The notes beneath the pieces are model-generated. The model had not been told where the DNA came from and did no database searches. It saw only the letters and a program-made list of their open reading frames with translations. From Allopusillimonas sp048270225 (GTDB lineage Bacteria; Pseudomonadota; Gammaproteobacteria; Burkholderiales; Burkholderiaceae_B), in the NCBI GenBank assembly GCA_048270225.1, contig JBLWTG010000005.1, positions 248,001-312,000 of the forward strand: a stretch of DNA of 64,000 bases, given 5' to 3'. The position numbers and the translations under genes were made by a program. Of this stretch, positions 44,295-54,397 are shown in pieces. How positions within the stretch are numbered: the stretch's first letter is position 1; every line of letters begins with the position of its first letter.

Positions 44295-46685
44295 TCACCT
44301 CTTGAGTTTTGCAAAGGCCGCGGCCATGGCGCCCATGCCATCGGACTGGCCGGCGCGCTGGCCCGGCCGGCTGTCGTTGCGCCGGTCGTTGCCGCGGCGT
44401 GGCGCGCCGCTGGTGCCAGTACGGTCTGCGCCGCGACGCGCGGGCGCGGATTCGTCGTCCAGCCGCATGGTCAGGCCGATGCGCTTGCGCGGAGCGTCCA
44501 CTTCCTGCACCTTGACCTTGACGGTCTGTCCGACACGCACCACATCGCGGGGATCCTTGACGAAGGTGTTGGACAAGGCGGAGATATGTACCAGGCCATC
44601 CTGGTGCACGCCGATATCGACAAAGGCTCCGAAGTTGGCAACGTTGGTGACGACGCCTTCGAGAATCATGCCTTCGTGCAGATCGGCGATAGTATTGACG
44701 CCTTCTTTGAACTGGGCTGTCTTGAATTCGGGGCGGGGGTCGCGCCCGGGTTTTTCGAGTTCCTGGAAGATGTCCTTGACGGTGGGCAGGCCGAAGCGGT
44801 CATCGGTGAAATCCGAGGGCGAGACGCCTTTCAGGGCGCCTTGCTGTCCCATGATCTGCCGTGCCTCAGCCTGTATTTTGGCAAGGATGCGCTCGACGAC
44901 GGGATAGGCTTCGGGGTGCACGGACGAGGCGTCCAGCGGATTGTCGCCATTGGGCACGCGCAGAAAACCGGCCGCCAGTTCAAAGGCCTTGTCACCGAAA
45001 CGGGGCACCTTGAGCAGGGTTTTGCGGTTGGGGAAGGCCCCGTTGTTGTCGCGCCAGGTAACGATGTTGCGGGCCAGCAGGCTGTTCAGGCCCGACACCC
45101 GGGTGAGCAGCGGGGCGGAGGCGGTGTTGACGTCCACTCCAACGGCGTTGACACAGTCTTCGATGACAGCGTCGAGCGAACGGGCCAGCTCGCGCTGGTT
45201 GACATCGTGCTGGTACTGACCCACGCCGATGGCCTTGGGCTCAACCTTGACCAACTCCGCGAGCGGATCCTGCAGGCGGCGGGCAATGGACACGGCGCCG
45301 CGCAGGCTGACGTCCAGTTCGGGGAATTCCTGGGCGGCCAGCTCCGATGCGGAATAGACCGAGGCCCCGGCTTCAGAGACCATGACACGGGTGAAGGCGA
45401 GTTCGGGAAATCTGGCCTGTGTGTCGATCACCAGCTTTTCGGTTTCGCGCGACGCCGTGCCGTTGCCGATGGCGACGAGTTCGATGTTGTGCCGCGCAGC
45501 CAGTGCGGCCAGCGTCTTGATGCTGCCTTCGCGGTCTCGGCGCGGTTCGAAGGGATAGATGGTGGCGGTATCGAGCAGCTTGCCGGTGGCGTCGATTGCG
45601 GCCACCTTGACGCCGGTGCGTATGCCTGGATCCAGGCCGAGTACGGACTTGGGACCCGCAGGCGCAGCAAGGAGCAGGTCCTTGAGGTTGGCGGCGAAGA
45701 CACGTATGGCCTCTTGTTCGGCATTGTCGCGCAGGCGGCCTATGAGTTCGGACTCGAAGGCTGTGAGCAGCTTGACGCGCCATGTCCAGCGGCACACCTC
45801 GCCCAGCCAGCGGGCGCGAGGCGGGGCGTCGATGGAGAATCCGGCATCGATGTCCAGGAAGTTGGCGATCCGTTCGACGCAGGGGTGGGGCGTGCGGGTT
45901 TCGAGCTCGGGCTCCAGGCCCAGGCGGATGTCCAGCACGCCTTGCTGGCGACCGCGCAGCAGGGCCAGCATGCGGTGCGACGGCAGAGATCGCAGGCTTT
46001 CGCTGAAATCGAACCAGTCTCGGAAATTGTCGCCTTCGTTTTCCTTGCCCTCGACAACCTTGGAGTACAGCAGGCCGGTGCTCCAGAGGTGCTCGCGCAT
46101 GTCGGCCAGCAGATCGGCGTTCTCGGCATAGCGTTCGGCCAGAATGTCGCGGGCGCCATCAAGTGCTTGCTTGCTGTCGTTGATGGAGGCCTCGGGGTTG
46201 AGATAGGACTGAGCCAGCTCAGCCGGATCGCAGGCAGGATCGGCCAGTATGGCGTCTGCGAGCGGCTCCAGCCCCGCTTCGCGGGCGATCTGCGCACGCG
46301 TGCGGCGTTTGGGCTTGTAGGGCGCGTACAGGTCTTCCAGGCGCTGCTTGGTGTCTGCGCTCCGGATCTCCTGCTCGAGTTCGGGAGCGAGCTTGCCCTG
46401 TTGTGCAATGGATTCGAGAATGGCGCCGCGCCGGCTTTCGAGCTCACGGACATAGCCCAGCCGCACTTCGAGATTGCGCAGCACGGTGTCATCCAGGCCG
46501 CCGGTCGCTTCCTTGCGGTAGCGCGCAATGAAAGGCACGGTGGCGCCGCCGTCCAGCAGCTCTACTGCCGAGGCGATCTGGGATGCGCGCACGTTCAGCT
46601 CGGTGGCCAGCATGGAAATGATGCGGGCGGGGTCGGTGGTGTAGACGGTGGAATCCGGGCTAGCTTGTACTTGGGTATCAGTCAT
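44295..46685 (-). CDS. tex: Transcription accessory protein Tex
   Basis: Tex (796 aa), first described as essential for toxin expression control in Bordetella pertussis, binds nucleic acids and affects transcription. The start ATG 46685 (MTDTQVQASPDSTVYTTD) fits; longer frames run into the divergent helicase region. The N-terminal helical domain has VPFIARYRKEATGGLDD (~residues 46-62). The YqgF/RNase H-like domain has VLGLDPGIRTGVKVA (~340), then helix-hairpin-helix motifs (LTRVSGLNSLLARNIV), and an S1 RNA-binding domain (VVTNVANFGAFVDIGVHQDG, ~683-702). The C-terminal tail is rich in Arg and Gly. Confidence 0.96.
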   Translation of the reverse strand: MTDTQVQASPDSTVYTTDPARIISMLATELNVRASQIASAVELLDGGATVPFIARYRKEATGGLDDTVLRNLEVRLGYVRELESRRGAILESIAQQGKLAPELEQEIRSADTKQRLEDLYAPYKPKRRTRAQIAREAGLEPLADAILADPACDPAELAQSYLNPEASINDSKQALDGARDILAERYAENADLLADMREHLWSTGLLYSKVVEGKENEGDNFRDWFDFSESLRSLPSHRMLALLRGRQQGVLDIRLGLEPELETRTPHPCVERIANFLDIDAGFSIDAPPRARWLGEVCRWTWRVKLLTAFESELIGRLRDNAEQEAIRVFAANLKDLLLAAPAGPKSVLGLDPGIRTGVKVAAIDATGKLLDTATIYPFEPRRDREGSIKTLAALAARHNIELVAIGNGTASRETEKLVIDTQARFPELAFTRVMVSEAGASVYSASELAAQEFPELDVSLRGAVSIARRLQDPLAELVKVEPKAIGVGQYQHDVNQRELARSLDAVIEDCVNAVGVDVNTASAPLLTRVSGLNSLLARNIVTWRDNNGAFPNRKTLLKVPRFGDKAFELAAGFLRVPNGDNPLDASSVHPEAYPVVERILAKIQAEARQIMGQQGALKGVSPSDFTDDRFGLPTVKDIFQELEKPGRDPRPEFKTAQFKEGVNTIADLHEGMILEGVVTNVANFGAFVDIGVHQDGLVHISALSNTFVKDPRDVVRVGQTVKVKVQEVDAPRKRIGLTMRLDDESAPARRGADRTGTSGAPRRGNDRRNDSRPGQRAGQSDGMGAMAAAFAKLKR

Positions 46686-46902
46686 CGATCCAACATAAAT
46701 AAACGGTATGTCACGCGGCGCATTTTGCCACAATGCGCCGCCGGGGAAAATCGGCCGGCTGGCGCATTGGCCTGAAAATGCCGGGCCAAAGGCCTGGCAA
46801 AGGCCCCTGGGCGCATGGAGAAGGACTACTTTAACCACTCACGATGGCGTTGTCAGGCACACTGTGCGAAAATCCAGTCCTTGCCCCTACGCACGTCCCG
46901 TC

Positions 46903-48987
46903 ATGCTTTTCCAGGAAATCACCGAAATCTTCGCCCAGGACGGCCCCATCGCCCAGGCGGTGCCGGGCTATCGTCCTCGTCAGGCGCAGCAAGAGCTTGC
47001 GCAGGCGATCGAGCAAACCCTCCAGGAGCGCTCCACGCTGGTGGCCGAAGCGGGCACCGGCACGGGCAAGACCTGGGCCTATCTGGTTCCGGCTTTCATG
47101 GGTGGCGGCAAGGCGCTGGTGTCCACAGGCACGCGCACCCTGCAGGATCAATTGTTCCGCCGGGATGTCCCGCGCCTGCGGGAGGCGTTGGGCCTGCCCA
47201 TCACCGTTGCGTTGCTCAAGGGGCGGGGCAATTACGTTTGCCACTATCACCTGGGCCGTCTGGCCGGCGACGAGCGCGCCCTGAAGTCCCGGGCGGAAGT
47301 CGGCCAGTTGCGCCGCATCCAGATTTTTGCGCTGGAGTCGCGCAGCGGAGACCGCAGCGACCTGGCCGAGGTCCCCGAAGACGCCGATATCTGGAATCGT
47401 GTCACCTCCACGCGCGAAAACTGTCTCGGGCAGGACTGCCCCCACGTAAAAGACTGTTACGTCATGAAGGCGCGCCGGCAGGCCCAGGATGCCGACCTGG
47501 TCGTGGTCAACCATGCCCTGTTCATGGCCGACCTGGCCTTGCGCGAGGAGGGCATCACCGACCTGTTGCCGGAGGTGGATCTTGTCGTGTTCGACGAAGC
47601 CCACCAACTACCCGATATCGCCACGCGTTTTCTCGGCACGAGCGTGTCGTCGCATCAATTGCTCGATCTGGCCCGCGCCGTCGAGGTTGCAGGGCTGGCT
47701 CATGCGCGCGAGGCCACCAACTGGAGCGAGGCCGGAAAACGCATCGAACATGCCGCCAAGACGCTGCGCCTGGCCGCCGCGCCCATCGAAAAAATGCCGG
47801 GACGCAAGGCCACTTTTCAGGCTGTGCCCAATCCCCAGGAATTCGATCAGGCGCTTGAGTCGCTGATCGAGTGCCTGGACGGCTCGGCCCGGATGCTGGG
47901 GGTGGTGTCCGAAAAACATCCCGATCTTGCTGCCGTGTTCAAAACCTGCCAGGAACTGCGGGCGCGCCTGTTTCAGTGGAGCCAGCCGGATCGCGAAGGG
48001 CGCAATGCCCTGGCGCCTGCTGCACCCGCCGGCCAGGCAGCAGGCGACGCACTGCCGTCGTCCGCAGCGACGCAGGGCGATCAGGGCTATGCAGCGCCGC
48101 CAGACCCTCTGGCCGAAGCGGCCGTACGCTGGATAGAACATGGCACGCACTACATGCGTCTGCACAGCGCGCCCCTGTCCGTCGCCCGCATCTTTTCCCG
48201 TTACCGCAAGCCGGAGCAGGCCTGGGTGCTGACCTCCGCCACGCTGTCGGTTCACGGTGATTTCGGCCATTTCATACGCCAGCTCGGCCTGTGGGATGCA
48301 AGCACCATGCGCTGGGATTCGCCCTTCGATTACGCCACGCAGGGCGTGCTGTATGTCCCCAAGGGCTTGCCATTGCCCAACGACCGCCGTTTCAACGAGG
48401 CCTTTGTCGATGTCCTGATGCCGTTGGTGCAGGCGGCCTCGGGCGGTGTGCTGGTACTGTGCACCACCCTGCGGTCGGTGGACCACATCGCCGGCCTGCT
48501 GTCCGAACGGTTCGAAGACCAGGGCATAGAGCGCCTGCTGTTGCGGCAGGGCGAAAGCTCGCGCCGTGTGCTGCTCGAGCGCTTCCGCAGCGGCGACAAT
48601 GCGGTGCTGGTGGGCAGCGCCAGTTTCTGGGAAGGCATAGACGTCCCTGGAGACGCGCTCACGCTCGTCGCCATCGACAAACTACCCTTCGCGCCGCCAG
48701 ACGATCCTGTGCTGGAGGCCAGGTTGAACCTGTGCCGCACACAAGGAGGCAATCCCTTTATGGAATACCAGTTGCCCGAGGCCGCCATTGCGCTCAAGCA
48801 GGGCGCGGGAAGGTTGATCCGTTCCGAACAGGACTGGGGGGTGCTGGTGGTGGGGGACACCCGCATTGTCGACAAGCCTTATGGCCGGCTGCTGTGGCGT
48901 GGCCTGCCACCTTTTGCGCGGACACGCGAGCCGGAGCAGGCGCTGGCATTTCTCAGAAGCAGGCAGGCGGACAAGCTTGTTGTTTGA
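46903..48987 (+). CDS. ATP-dependent DNA helicase, DinG/YoaA family
   Basis: Iron-sulfur superfamily 2 helicase of the XPD/DinG/YoaA group, 694 aa, expected to unwind DNA 5' to 3' during repair. Start ATG 46903 (MLFQEITEIFAQDGP); upstream in-frame starts give a basic, unconserved extension. Walker A is AGTGTGKTWAYLVP (~residues 50-63) and Walker B is VVFDEAHQLPD (~228). The four cluster cysteines appear as NYVCHYHL (~110) and NCLGQDCPHVKDCYV (~175-189). Helicase C-terminal motifs are GSASFWEGIDVPGD and QGAGRLIRSEQDWGV. YoaA is closer than DinG in length. It is divergent from tex. Confidence 0.92.
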   Translation: MLFQEITEIFAQDGPIAQAVPGYRPRQAQQELAQAIEQTLQERSTLVAEAGTGTGKTWAYLVPAFMGGGKALVSTGTRTLQDQLFRRDVPRLREALGLPITVALLKGRGNYVCHYHLGRLAGDERALKSRAEVGQLRRIQIFALESRSGDRSDLAEVPEDADIWNRVTSTRENCLGQDCPHVKDCYVMKARRQAQDADLVVVNHALFMADLALREEGITDLLPEVDLVVFDEAHQLPDIATRFLGTSVSSHQLLDLARAVEVAGLAHAREATNWSEAGKRIEHAAKTLRLAAAPIEKMPGRKATFQAVPNPQEFDQALESLIECLDGSARMLGVVSEKHPDLAAVFKTCQELRARLFQWSQPDREGRNALAPAAPAGQAAGDALPSSAATQGDQGYAAPPDPLAEAAVRWIEHGTHYMRLHSAPLSVARIFSRYRKPEQAWVLTSATLSVHGDFGHFIRQLGLWDASTMRWDSPFDYATQGVLYVPKGLPLPNDRRFNEAFVDVLMPLVQAASGGVLVLCTTLRSVDHIAGLLSERFEDQGIERLLLRQGESSRRVLLERFRSGDNAVLVGSASFWEGIDVPGDALTLVAIDKLPFAPPDDPVLEARLNLCRTQGGNPFMEYQLPEAAIALKQGAGRLIRSEQDWGVLVVGDTRIVDKPYGRLLWRGLPPFARTREPEQALAFLRSRQADKLVV

Positions 48988-49092
48988 GCAGGGCAGTCCT
49001 GGGTGATGCCACACCGGCGTGTGCCCTGCGGTGGCCCTGGTGACTCGGGGCCGTTGTATTGGGGATCGGGTTTGTGCGGGGAACAACGGCAG

Positions 49093-49115
49093 GCGATGCC
49101 CACGCAGGGCATCGC
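49093..49115. other. Hairpin between the helicase gene and bamD
   Basis: An 8-bp stem GCGATGCC / GGCATCGC with a 7-nt loop lies 15 bp past the bamD stop, in the gap between convergent genes. There is no T-run; it may work as a 3' stabiliser. Confidence 0.4.
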
Positions 49116-49129
49116 AAATCAGACGTGCA

Positions 49130-49978
49130 TCAGAACCAGTTGATGGGGTTCAGATAGCTGCCCTTGGGCTCGTTCAGCCCTTGCTGGTAATACTTGCTGT
49201 TCGGGTAATTGGTGTCGAGCACACGCTTTGTGTCGTCGCGCAGATCGTTCAGGCCGAGCTTGCCGTACGACAGGTACATGATATAGAGGGCCTTTTCGGC
49301 AATCGGCACGCCCTGAAAGTCCGTAATCACGGTTTTGGCACGATTGACTGCCGCCACATAGGCGCCTCGCTCATAGTAGTACTGGGCAACATGCACCTCG
49401 TTGCGCGCTATGGTGTCCACCAGCCATGTCAGGCGCAGCCGGGCGTCATTGGCGTAACGGCTGTCCGGATACCGCTTGATCAGTTCGTTGAACGCATCAT
49501 AGGATTCGCGCAAGCCTTTGGGATCGCGTTCGCTGGGATCCTGGCGCGTGAACTTGGAAAAGGCCGCGCTGGCCGGCGTGAAGGTGATCAGGCCCTTGAG
49601 ATACAACATGTAATCGGTGCCGGCATGATTCGGGTATTGGCGTTCGAAGCGGTCGATGGCCGCCAGCGCCTGTTCCGGCTCGTCGTTCTTCCAGTTGACA
49701 TAGGCCTGGTCGATCAGGGACTGCTGCGCATAGGCGCCAAAGGGATAGCGGGCTTCCACGGCTTCGAGCCGCTTGCGCGCCTGGTCCCAGTTGGCCGCGG
49801 CAATTTCGGCGCGGGCGTCCTGGTACAGCTGTTCGGCGGTCCAGCCTGCGGTTTCATCGCGTTCGGACTTGATAGAGCTGCAGCCGGTGATCAGCATGAT
49901 GGCCGCCAGGCCAAGCACCGCCAGACACTGGCGTACGCAGCCCCGATGGCCAAGCAGATTGAAATCTTTACGAGTCAC
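49130..49978 (-). CDS. bamD: Outer-membrane assembly lipoprotein BamD
   Basis: Essential lipoprotein of the BAM complex, 282 aa, that helps insert beta-barrel proteins such as the porin encoded earlier. The lipoprotein signal is clear: basic N-terminus, hydrophobic AVLGLAAIMLIT and lipobox ITGC (Cys33). The mature part has five TPR-like repeats with BamD landmarks AEQLYQDARAEIAAANWDQA (~48-67), RYPFGAYAQQSLIDQAY (~77-93) and RYPDSRYANDARLRL (~174). It diverges from rluD with only 50 bp between starts. Confidence 0.96.
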   Translation of the reverse strand: MTRKDFNLLGHRGCVRQCLAVLGLAAIMLITGCSSIKSERDETAGWTAEQLYQDARAEIAAANWDQARKRLEAVEARYPFGAYAQQSLIDQAYVNWKNDEPEQALAAIDRFERQYPNHAGTDYMLYLKGLITFTPASAAFSKFTRQDPSERDPKGLRESYDAFNELIKRYPDSRYANDARLRLTWLVDTIARNEVHVAQYYYERGAYVAAVNRAKTVITDFQGVPIAEKALYIMYLSYGKLGLNDLRDDTKRVLDTNYPNSKYYQQGLNEPKGSYLNPINWF

Positions 49979-50028
49979 AAAAGCATCCTTGGTGTTAGCA
50001 TTGCACGCTGATTATATGATTTGTCGCC

Positions 50029-50991
50029 ATGCCTGACACAGATATTGCCAAAGAAAGTTCCGCGCCGTCCGAACCGCAGCAGTTCAGGCTGGCGGTGGAC
50101 GCAAGGCCCGGGCGCCTGGACAAAGTACTGGCGCAGCTGCTGCCGGACCACTCCCGCAGCCGCCTGCAGAGCTGGATAGAGGCCGGTCACGTCCTGGTCA
50201 ACGAGCATGCTGTCAAGAACAGGCAGACAGTGTACCCGGGCGATATTATTATGGTATGGACGCAAACACCGCCGGAAACGCTGGCATTCACGCCCGAAGA
50301 TGTGACATTTTGCGTGGTTGCCGAGAGCCCGGACTGGATAGTCGTGGACAAGCCTGCCGGGTTGGTCACGCATCCGGGTGCGGGAAATTGGCACGGAACT
50401 TTACTCAATGGCCTGCTGTTCCGTTATCCCGAGCTTGCCGGCGTGGCGCGTGCCGGCATTGTGCACCGGCTGGACAAGGATACGTCGGGCCTGCTTGTCG
50501 TGGCGCGCCACGACAAGGCACAGACACATCTGGTCAGACAATTGCAGGCCCGCAGCGTCAGCCGCGAATATTTAGCCCTGGTGCACGGTCGGGTGTCGGG
50601 GCATGGCACGATCAATGCGGAGATAGGCCGCGATCCGCGTGTGCCGGTGCGCATGAGCGTTGATCACCCGGTGGCCCCCAAGGCCGCCGTCACGCATTAC
50701 ACCTTTTTGCGCAGCGGTCTTGCGCCGGAGGATAAAGGCGTATGTCTAGTGCAGTGTGTGCTTGAAACCGGTCGTACCCATCAGATTCGGGTGCACATGG
50801 CCAGTATCGGCCACGCCCTGGTGGCCGATACGCTGTACGGCGGCAAATGCCTGGCTGGTGCGACACGCCAGCTCCTGCATGCCCGCGCGCTGCGTTTCGA
50901 CGATTTTTCCTCAGGTGAGCGCGTCAGCTTCGAGTCGCCGCTGGCCAGCGATTTTCAACACGTACTGGACACCATCGCATGGCAGGACTGA
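50029..50991 (+). CDS. rluD: 23S rRNA pseudouridine synthase RluD
   Basis: RluD modifies U1911, U1915 and U1917 in helix 69 of 23S rRNA. The 320-aa protein has an N-terminal S4 RNA-binding domain (RLDKVLAQLLPDHSRSRLQSWI, ~residues 29-50) and the catalytic domain with the Asp motif GIVHRLDKDTSGLLVVAR (~143-160). YLALVHGRVSGHGTI and the TGRTHQIRVHM motif (~243-253) complete it. The stop overlaps the next start by 13 bp, and bamD is divergent, the conserved bamD/rluD/pgeF arrangement. Confidence 0.96.
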   Translation: MPDTDIAKESSAPSEPQQFRLAVDARPGRLDKVLAQLLPDHSRSRLQSWIEAGHVLVNEHAVKNRQTVYPGDIIMVWTQTPPETLAFTPEDVTFCVVAESPDWIVVDKPAGLVTHPGAGNWHGTLLNGLLFRYPELAGVARAGIVHRLDKDTSGLLVVARHDKAQTHLVRQLQARSVSREYLALVHGRVSGHGTINAEIGRDPRVPVRMSVDHPVAPKAAVTHYTFLRSGLAPEDKGVCLVQCVLETGRTHQIRVHMASIGHALVADTLYGGKCLAGATRQLLHARALRFDDFSSGERVSFESPLASDFQHVLDTIAWQD

Positions 50992-51797
50992 ACACATCGG
51001 GTCTGCTGGAAACGGTATCCGGCCAGCCATGGCCGGGGGTGGACTATTTCTGCACGACACGGCAGGGTGGAGCTAGTACCGGCGAGTGGGCGTCATTCAA
51101 TCTTGGCCTGCATACCGGCGATGACGCCTCGCATGTTGCGGCAAACAGGCAGGTGCTGCGTGCGGCACTGCCCGGCGATCCTTTGTGGCTGCAGCAGGTG
51201 CATGGCGCGCAGGTGTGCGATGCCGACACCGTCGGCTGCGACACAACGGCGCAGCCTCCGATCGCGGATGCGGCTATCACCACGCAGACAGGCCGGGTGC
51301 TTGCCATCATGACGGCCGATTGCCTGCCTGTCGTCATTGCCAGCGGGGATGGCAGTGCGCTCGGGGTGGCGCACGCAGGCTGGCGCGGGTTGGCCGCGGG
51401 CGTGCTGGAGAATACGCTGCATGCACTGCGCCGGCGCGTGCCGGAGTCAGCGCAATGGCGGGCATGGATAGGCCCTGCGATCGGGCAGGCTTGGTTCGAG
51501 GTCGGCGAAGAGGTGCGTGAGGCCTTTGTCGGACAGGATGCCTCGACGGCGTTTTTTTTCGTTGTCCGTCCCGGGACAGGCGGTCGAAAATGGCTGGCGG
51601 ATCTGCCCGGCCTGGCACGCTGGCGCTTGCGGCAGGCAGGTGTCGGCGATATCGAACTGAGCGGGCAGTGTACTCATGACAGGCCCGAACGCTACTACTC
51701 CTATCGTCGCGATGGCGTGACGGGACGAATGGCGACGCTGGCCTGGTTGTCCGGAGGGGGCCGGCTTCGGGCGGCGCCTGCTACCGACTTACCCTGA
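50979..51797 (+). CDS. pgeF: PgeF/YfiH (LACC1-family) protein
   Basis: YfiH family (DUF152), 272 aa, called polyphenol oxidase or peptidoglycan editing factor; purine nucleoside phosphorylase or adenosine deaminase activity is known in relatives. The zinc-site motifs are visible: VHGAQVCDAD (~residue 72), MTADCLPVVIA (~110), VAHAGWRGLAAG (~128-139) and a late YYSYRRDGVTGRMATLAWL. The start ATG lies inside the end of rluD, so translation is coupled. The phosphorylase/deaminase role is from family knowledge, not from this sequence alone. Confidence 0.93.
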   Translation: MAGLNTSGLLETVSGQPWPGVDYFCTTRQGGASTGEWASFNLGLHTGDDASHVAANRQVLRAALPGDPLWLQQVHGAQVCDADTVGCDTTAQPPIADAAITTQTGRVLAIMTADCLPVVIASGDGSALGVAHAGWRGLAAGVLENTLHALRRRVPESAQWRAWIGPAIGQAWFEVGEEVREAFVGQDASTAFFFVVRPGTGGRKWLADLPGLARWRLRQAGVGDIELSGQCTHDRPERYYSYRRDGVTGRMATLAWLSGGGRLRAAPATDLP

Positions 51798-51873
51798 TTG
51801 ACACGCATTCAAATGCCAGAGACTATGATGCTCAAATGATGTGAGCAGAAGGTGTCTGAAATTGAGTGCGAAT

Positions 51874-53508
51874 ATGATGTTCCAGTGGCCGGCGTCTACA
51901 TGCATCGAACCCGAAAGGCTTGCGCAAATTCAGGCAGAGTTTTCCCACGGATGGCTTGATGCGGCTGCGCAGGCGCAACGGGGCGGCCTGCAGCCACCGC
52001 GCGACCGACGCTTTCATGATGAAGCCTGGGCGTCGAGTCCAGCGCATGCCTTCATGGCGCACGCATACACGCTGACGGCCAGGGCCATGGACCAGATGGT
52101 TGATGCGGCGCAGGTCGATGAGCCTGTGCGCGATCGCTTGCGCTTTGCCGCCATGCAATGGGTGCAGGCGATATCGCCTGCCAATTTTCTGGCCACCAAT
52201 CCGGTCGCTCAGCGCGCCCTGATCGAAACGCAGGGGCAGTCCCTGAGCAAAGGCCTGCAGAATCTGCTCAAGGATGTCCAACGGGGCCGTCTGACGCAGT
52301 CCGACGAAACACCGTTCGAGCTGGGCCGCAATATCGCGGCCACGGCCGGGACGGTTGTTTTCGAAAATCCGCTCATGCAAGTGATTCAGTATGCGCCGCT
52401 GACGCCCAAGACGTATCAGCGGCCTCTGCTTATTGTGCCGCCATGCATCAACAAGTTCTACATTCTTGACCTGCAGGAAGGCAATTCCTTTGTGCGCTAT
52501 GCGCTTGAGCAGGGGCATACGGTATTCCTGGTTTCGTGGCGCAATCCGCTGCCTGACGATGCCGACGAGATCAAATGCGCAACCTGGGGCGATTATCTGC
52601 AGCATGGTGTGATCAAGGCGCTGGACGTCGCCAGCGCCATCACCGGGCAGCCGCAGGTCAATGCGCTGGGATTTTGCGTAGGCGGCACGCTGCTGACCAG
52701 CGCGCTTGCGCTGGCACGAGCGCAGGGCAAGCAGCCCGTGCGCTCGCTCACGCTGCTGACCACGCTGCTGGATTTTGATCGTACCGGTGTGCTGGATGTC
52801 TTTGTTGATGAGCATCACGCGCAGTTGCGCGAGCAGCAGCTTGGCAAGGGCGGCCTGATGACAGCGCGCGAGCTTGGCACGACGTTCTCTTTTCTGCGGC
52901 CTGCCGAGCTGGTCTGGAATTATGTGTCGGCCAACTATCTTATGGGCGACGTACCGCCGCCTTTCGATTTGCTGTACTGGAATGCTGACGGCACGAATCT
53001 GCCCGGACCTTTCTTTGCCTGGTACTTCCGCAATACCTATCTTGAGAACAATCTGAAGGTGCCGGGCCGGGTCAAGGTGGATGGCCATGCGCTGGACCTG
53101 GGCGCCGTGGACATGCCTGCCTATGTCTACGGATCGCACGATGATCACATTGTTCCCTGGCCCGCTGCCCACGCAAGCAGCCGCCTGCTGGGTGGCCCGG
53201 TACGGTTTGTACTGGGCGCCTCGGGCCATATTGCGGGCGTGATCAATCCGCCTGCCAAGGGACGCAGGCATTACTGGGTGAGCGGACCAGCACCCGACGG
53301 GAATGCAGATGCGCCGGATCAGGGTCGTGGCGCGGAAGCGTGGCTGCAGACGGCGACGCAGCAGCCGGGCAGTTGGTGGCCCGACTGGAATGACTGGTTG
53401 GTGCCACATGCAGGGGCCATGGTGCGCGCGCGCAGTAAACCGGGCAATGCCCTTTACCCGCCTATTGAGCCTGCTCCCGGGCGATATGCATGTGCCAGGG
53501 CGGTCTAG
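51874..53508 (+). CDS. phaC: Class I polyhydroxyalkanoate synthase PhaC
   Basis: PHA synthase polymerises 3-hydroxyacyl-CoA into storage granules. I take the ATG at 51874 (MMFQWPASTCIEPERL, 544 aa); a GTG at 51841 would add 11 residues and has no better ribosome site. The alpha/beta-hydrolase core carries the nucleophile motif GFCVGGTLLTSA (Cys about residue 268), with the catalytic Asp and His in the C-terminal part (YGSHDDHIVPW and ASGHIAGVINPPAKG). The length and lack of a PhaE partner fit class I. phaB and phaR follow on the same strand; no phaA thiolase is in the window. Confidence 0.94.
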   Translation: MMFQWPASTCIEPERLAQIQAEFSHGWLDAAAQAQRGGLQPPRDRRFHDEAWASSPAHAFMAHAYTLTARAMDQMVDAAQVDEPVRDRLRFAAMQWVQAISPANFLATNPVAQRALIETQGQSLSKGLQNLLKDVQRGRLTQSDETPFELGRNIAATAGTVVFENPLMQVIQYAPLTPKTYQRPLLIVPPCINKFYILDLQEGNSFVRYALEQGHTVFLVSWRNPLPDDADEIKCATWGDYLQHGVIKALDVASAITGQPQVNALGFCVGGTLLTSALALARAQGKQPVRSLTLLTTLLDFDRTGVLDVFVDEHHAQLREQQLGKGGLMTARELGTTFSFLRPAELVWNYVSANYLMGDVPPPFDLLYWNADGTNLPGPFFAWYFRNTYLENNLKVPGRVKVDGHALDLGAVDMPAYVYGSHDDHIVPWPAAHASSRLLGGPVRFVLGASGHIAGVINPPAKGRRHYWVSGPAPDGNADAPDQGRGAEAWLQTATQQPGSWWPDWNDWLVPHAGAMVRARSKPGNALYPPIEPAPGRYACARAV

Positions 53509-53600
53509 CCTGGATTTTCATCAGGGTTTAACGGTAATCCGTTTTCATACGACGATAGTTCAACAAATATCCAGACAAACAATCAGAACGGGAGAACAAT

Positions 53601-54338
53601 ATGGCAGGCAAACTCGCATACGTAACCGGCGGCATGGGGGGGATAGGGACGTCTATTTGCCAGAAGCTTGCTCGCGAAGGCTTTACGGTTGTGGCAGGCT
53701 GCGGTCCCAGCCGCAACTATCAGCAATGGCTCGATGAGCAGGCGGCGCAGGGTTATAAATTCCACGCATCGGTCGGCAATGTGTCGGACTGGGACTCCAC
53801 GGTTGCGGCTTTCGATCGCATCAAGTCAGAACTGGGGCCCGTCGATATACTGGTCAACAATGCCGGCATCACCCGTGATGGCCTGTTTCGCAAAATGAGT
53901 GCGGAGGACTGGCGGGCTGTCATCGATACCAACCTGAACAGTCTGTTCAATGTCACCAAGCAGGTGATAGACGGCATGGTGGACCGGCAATGGGGGCGCA
54001 TCGTCAATATCAGTTCGGTCAACGGGCAGAAGGGTCAGTTCGGCCAGACCAATTACTCTACCGCCAAGGCAGGTATACATGGTTTCACCATGGCGCTTGC
54101 CCAGGAGGTCGCCAGCAAGGGGGTGACCGTCAACACGATTTCCCCCGGCTATATCGGCACGGATATGGTGCGGGCCATGCGGCCCGATGTGCTGGAGAAA
54201 ATTGTTTCCACCATTCCCGTCCGCCGGCTGGGTACGCCCGACGAAATCGGTGCAATGGTGGTATGGCTTTCGTCCGATGATGCGGGTTTTGCGACGGGTG
54301 CTGATTTTTCCCTGAATGGCGGGTTGCATATGGGTTAA
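53601..54338 (+). CDS. phaB: Acetoacetyl-CoA reductase PhaB
   Basis: Short-chain dehydrogenase, 245 aa, reduces acetoacetyl-CoA to (R)-3-hydroxybutyryl-CoA with NADPH, feeding PhaC. The ATG at 53601 follows GGGAG. The cofactor loop is VTGGMGGIGTSICQKLA (~residues 8-24), NNAGITRDG is at ~88, and the Ser-Tyr-Lys triad is in ISSVNGQKGQ and YSTAKAG (~138-158). The C-terminus SLNGGLHMG is the classical PhaB end. It is 92 bp after phaC. Confidence 0.95.
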   Translation: MAGKLAYVTGGMGGIGTSICQKLAREGFTVVAGCGPSRNYQQWLDEQAAQGYKFHASVGNVSDWDSTVAAFDRIKSELGPVDILVNNAGITRDGLFRKMSAEDWRAVIDTNLNSLFNVTKQVIDGMVDRQWGRIVNISSVNGQKGQFGQTNYSTAKAGIHGFTMALAQEVASKGVTVNTISPGYIGTDMVRAMRPDVLEKIVSTIPVRRLGTPDEIGAMVVWLSSDDAGFATGADFSLNGGLHMG

Positions 54339-54397
54339 GCTTGACTCGACCCTCTTTCCTTGTCGCTTGAGCGAGAACCCTTTAACCGGCCAGAGTC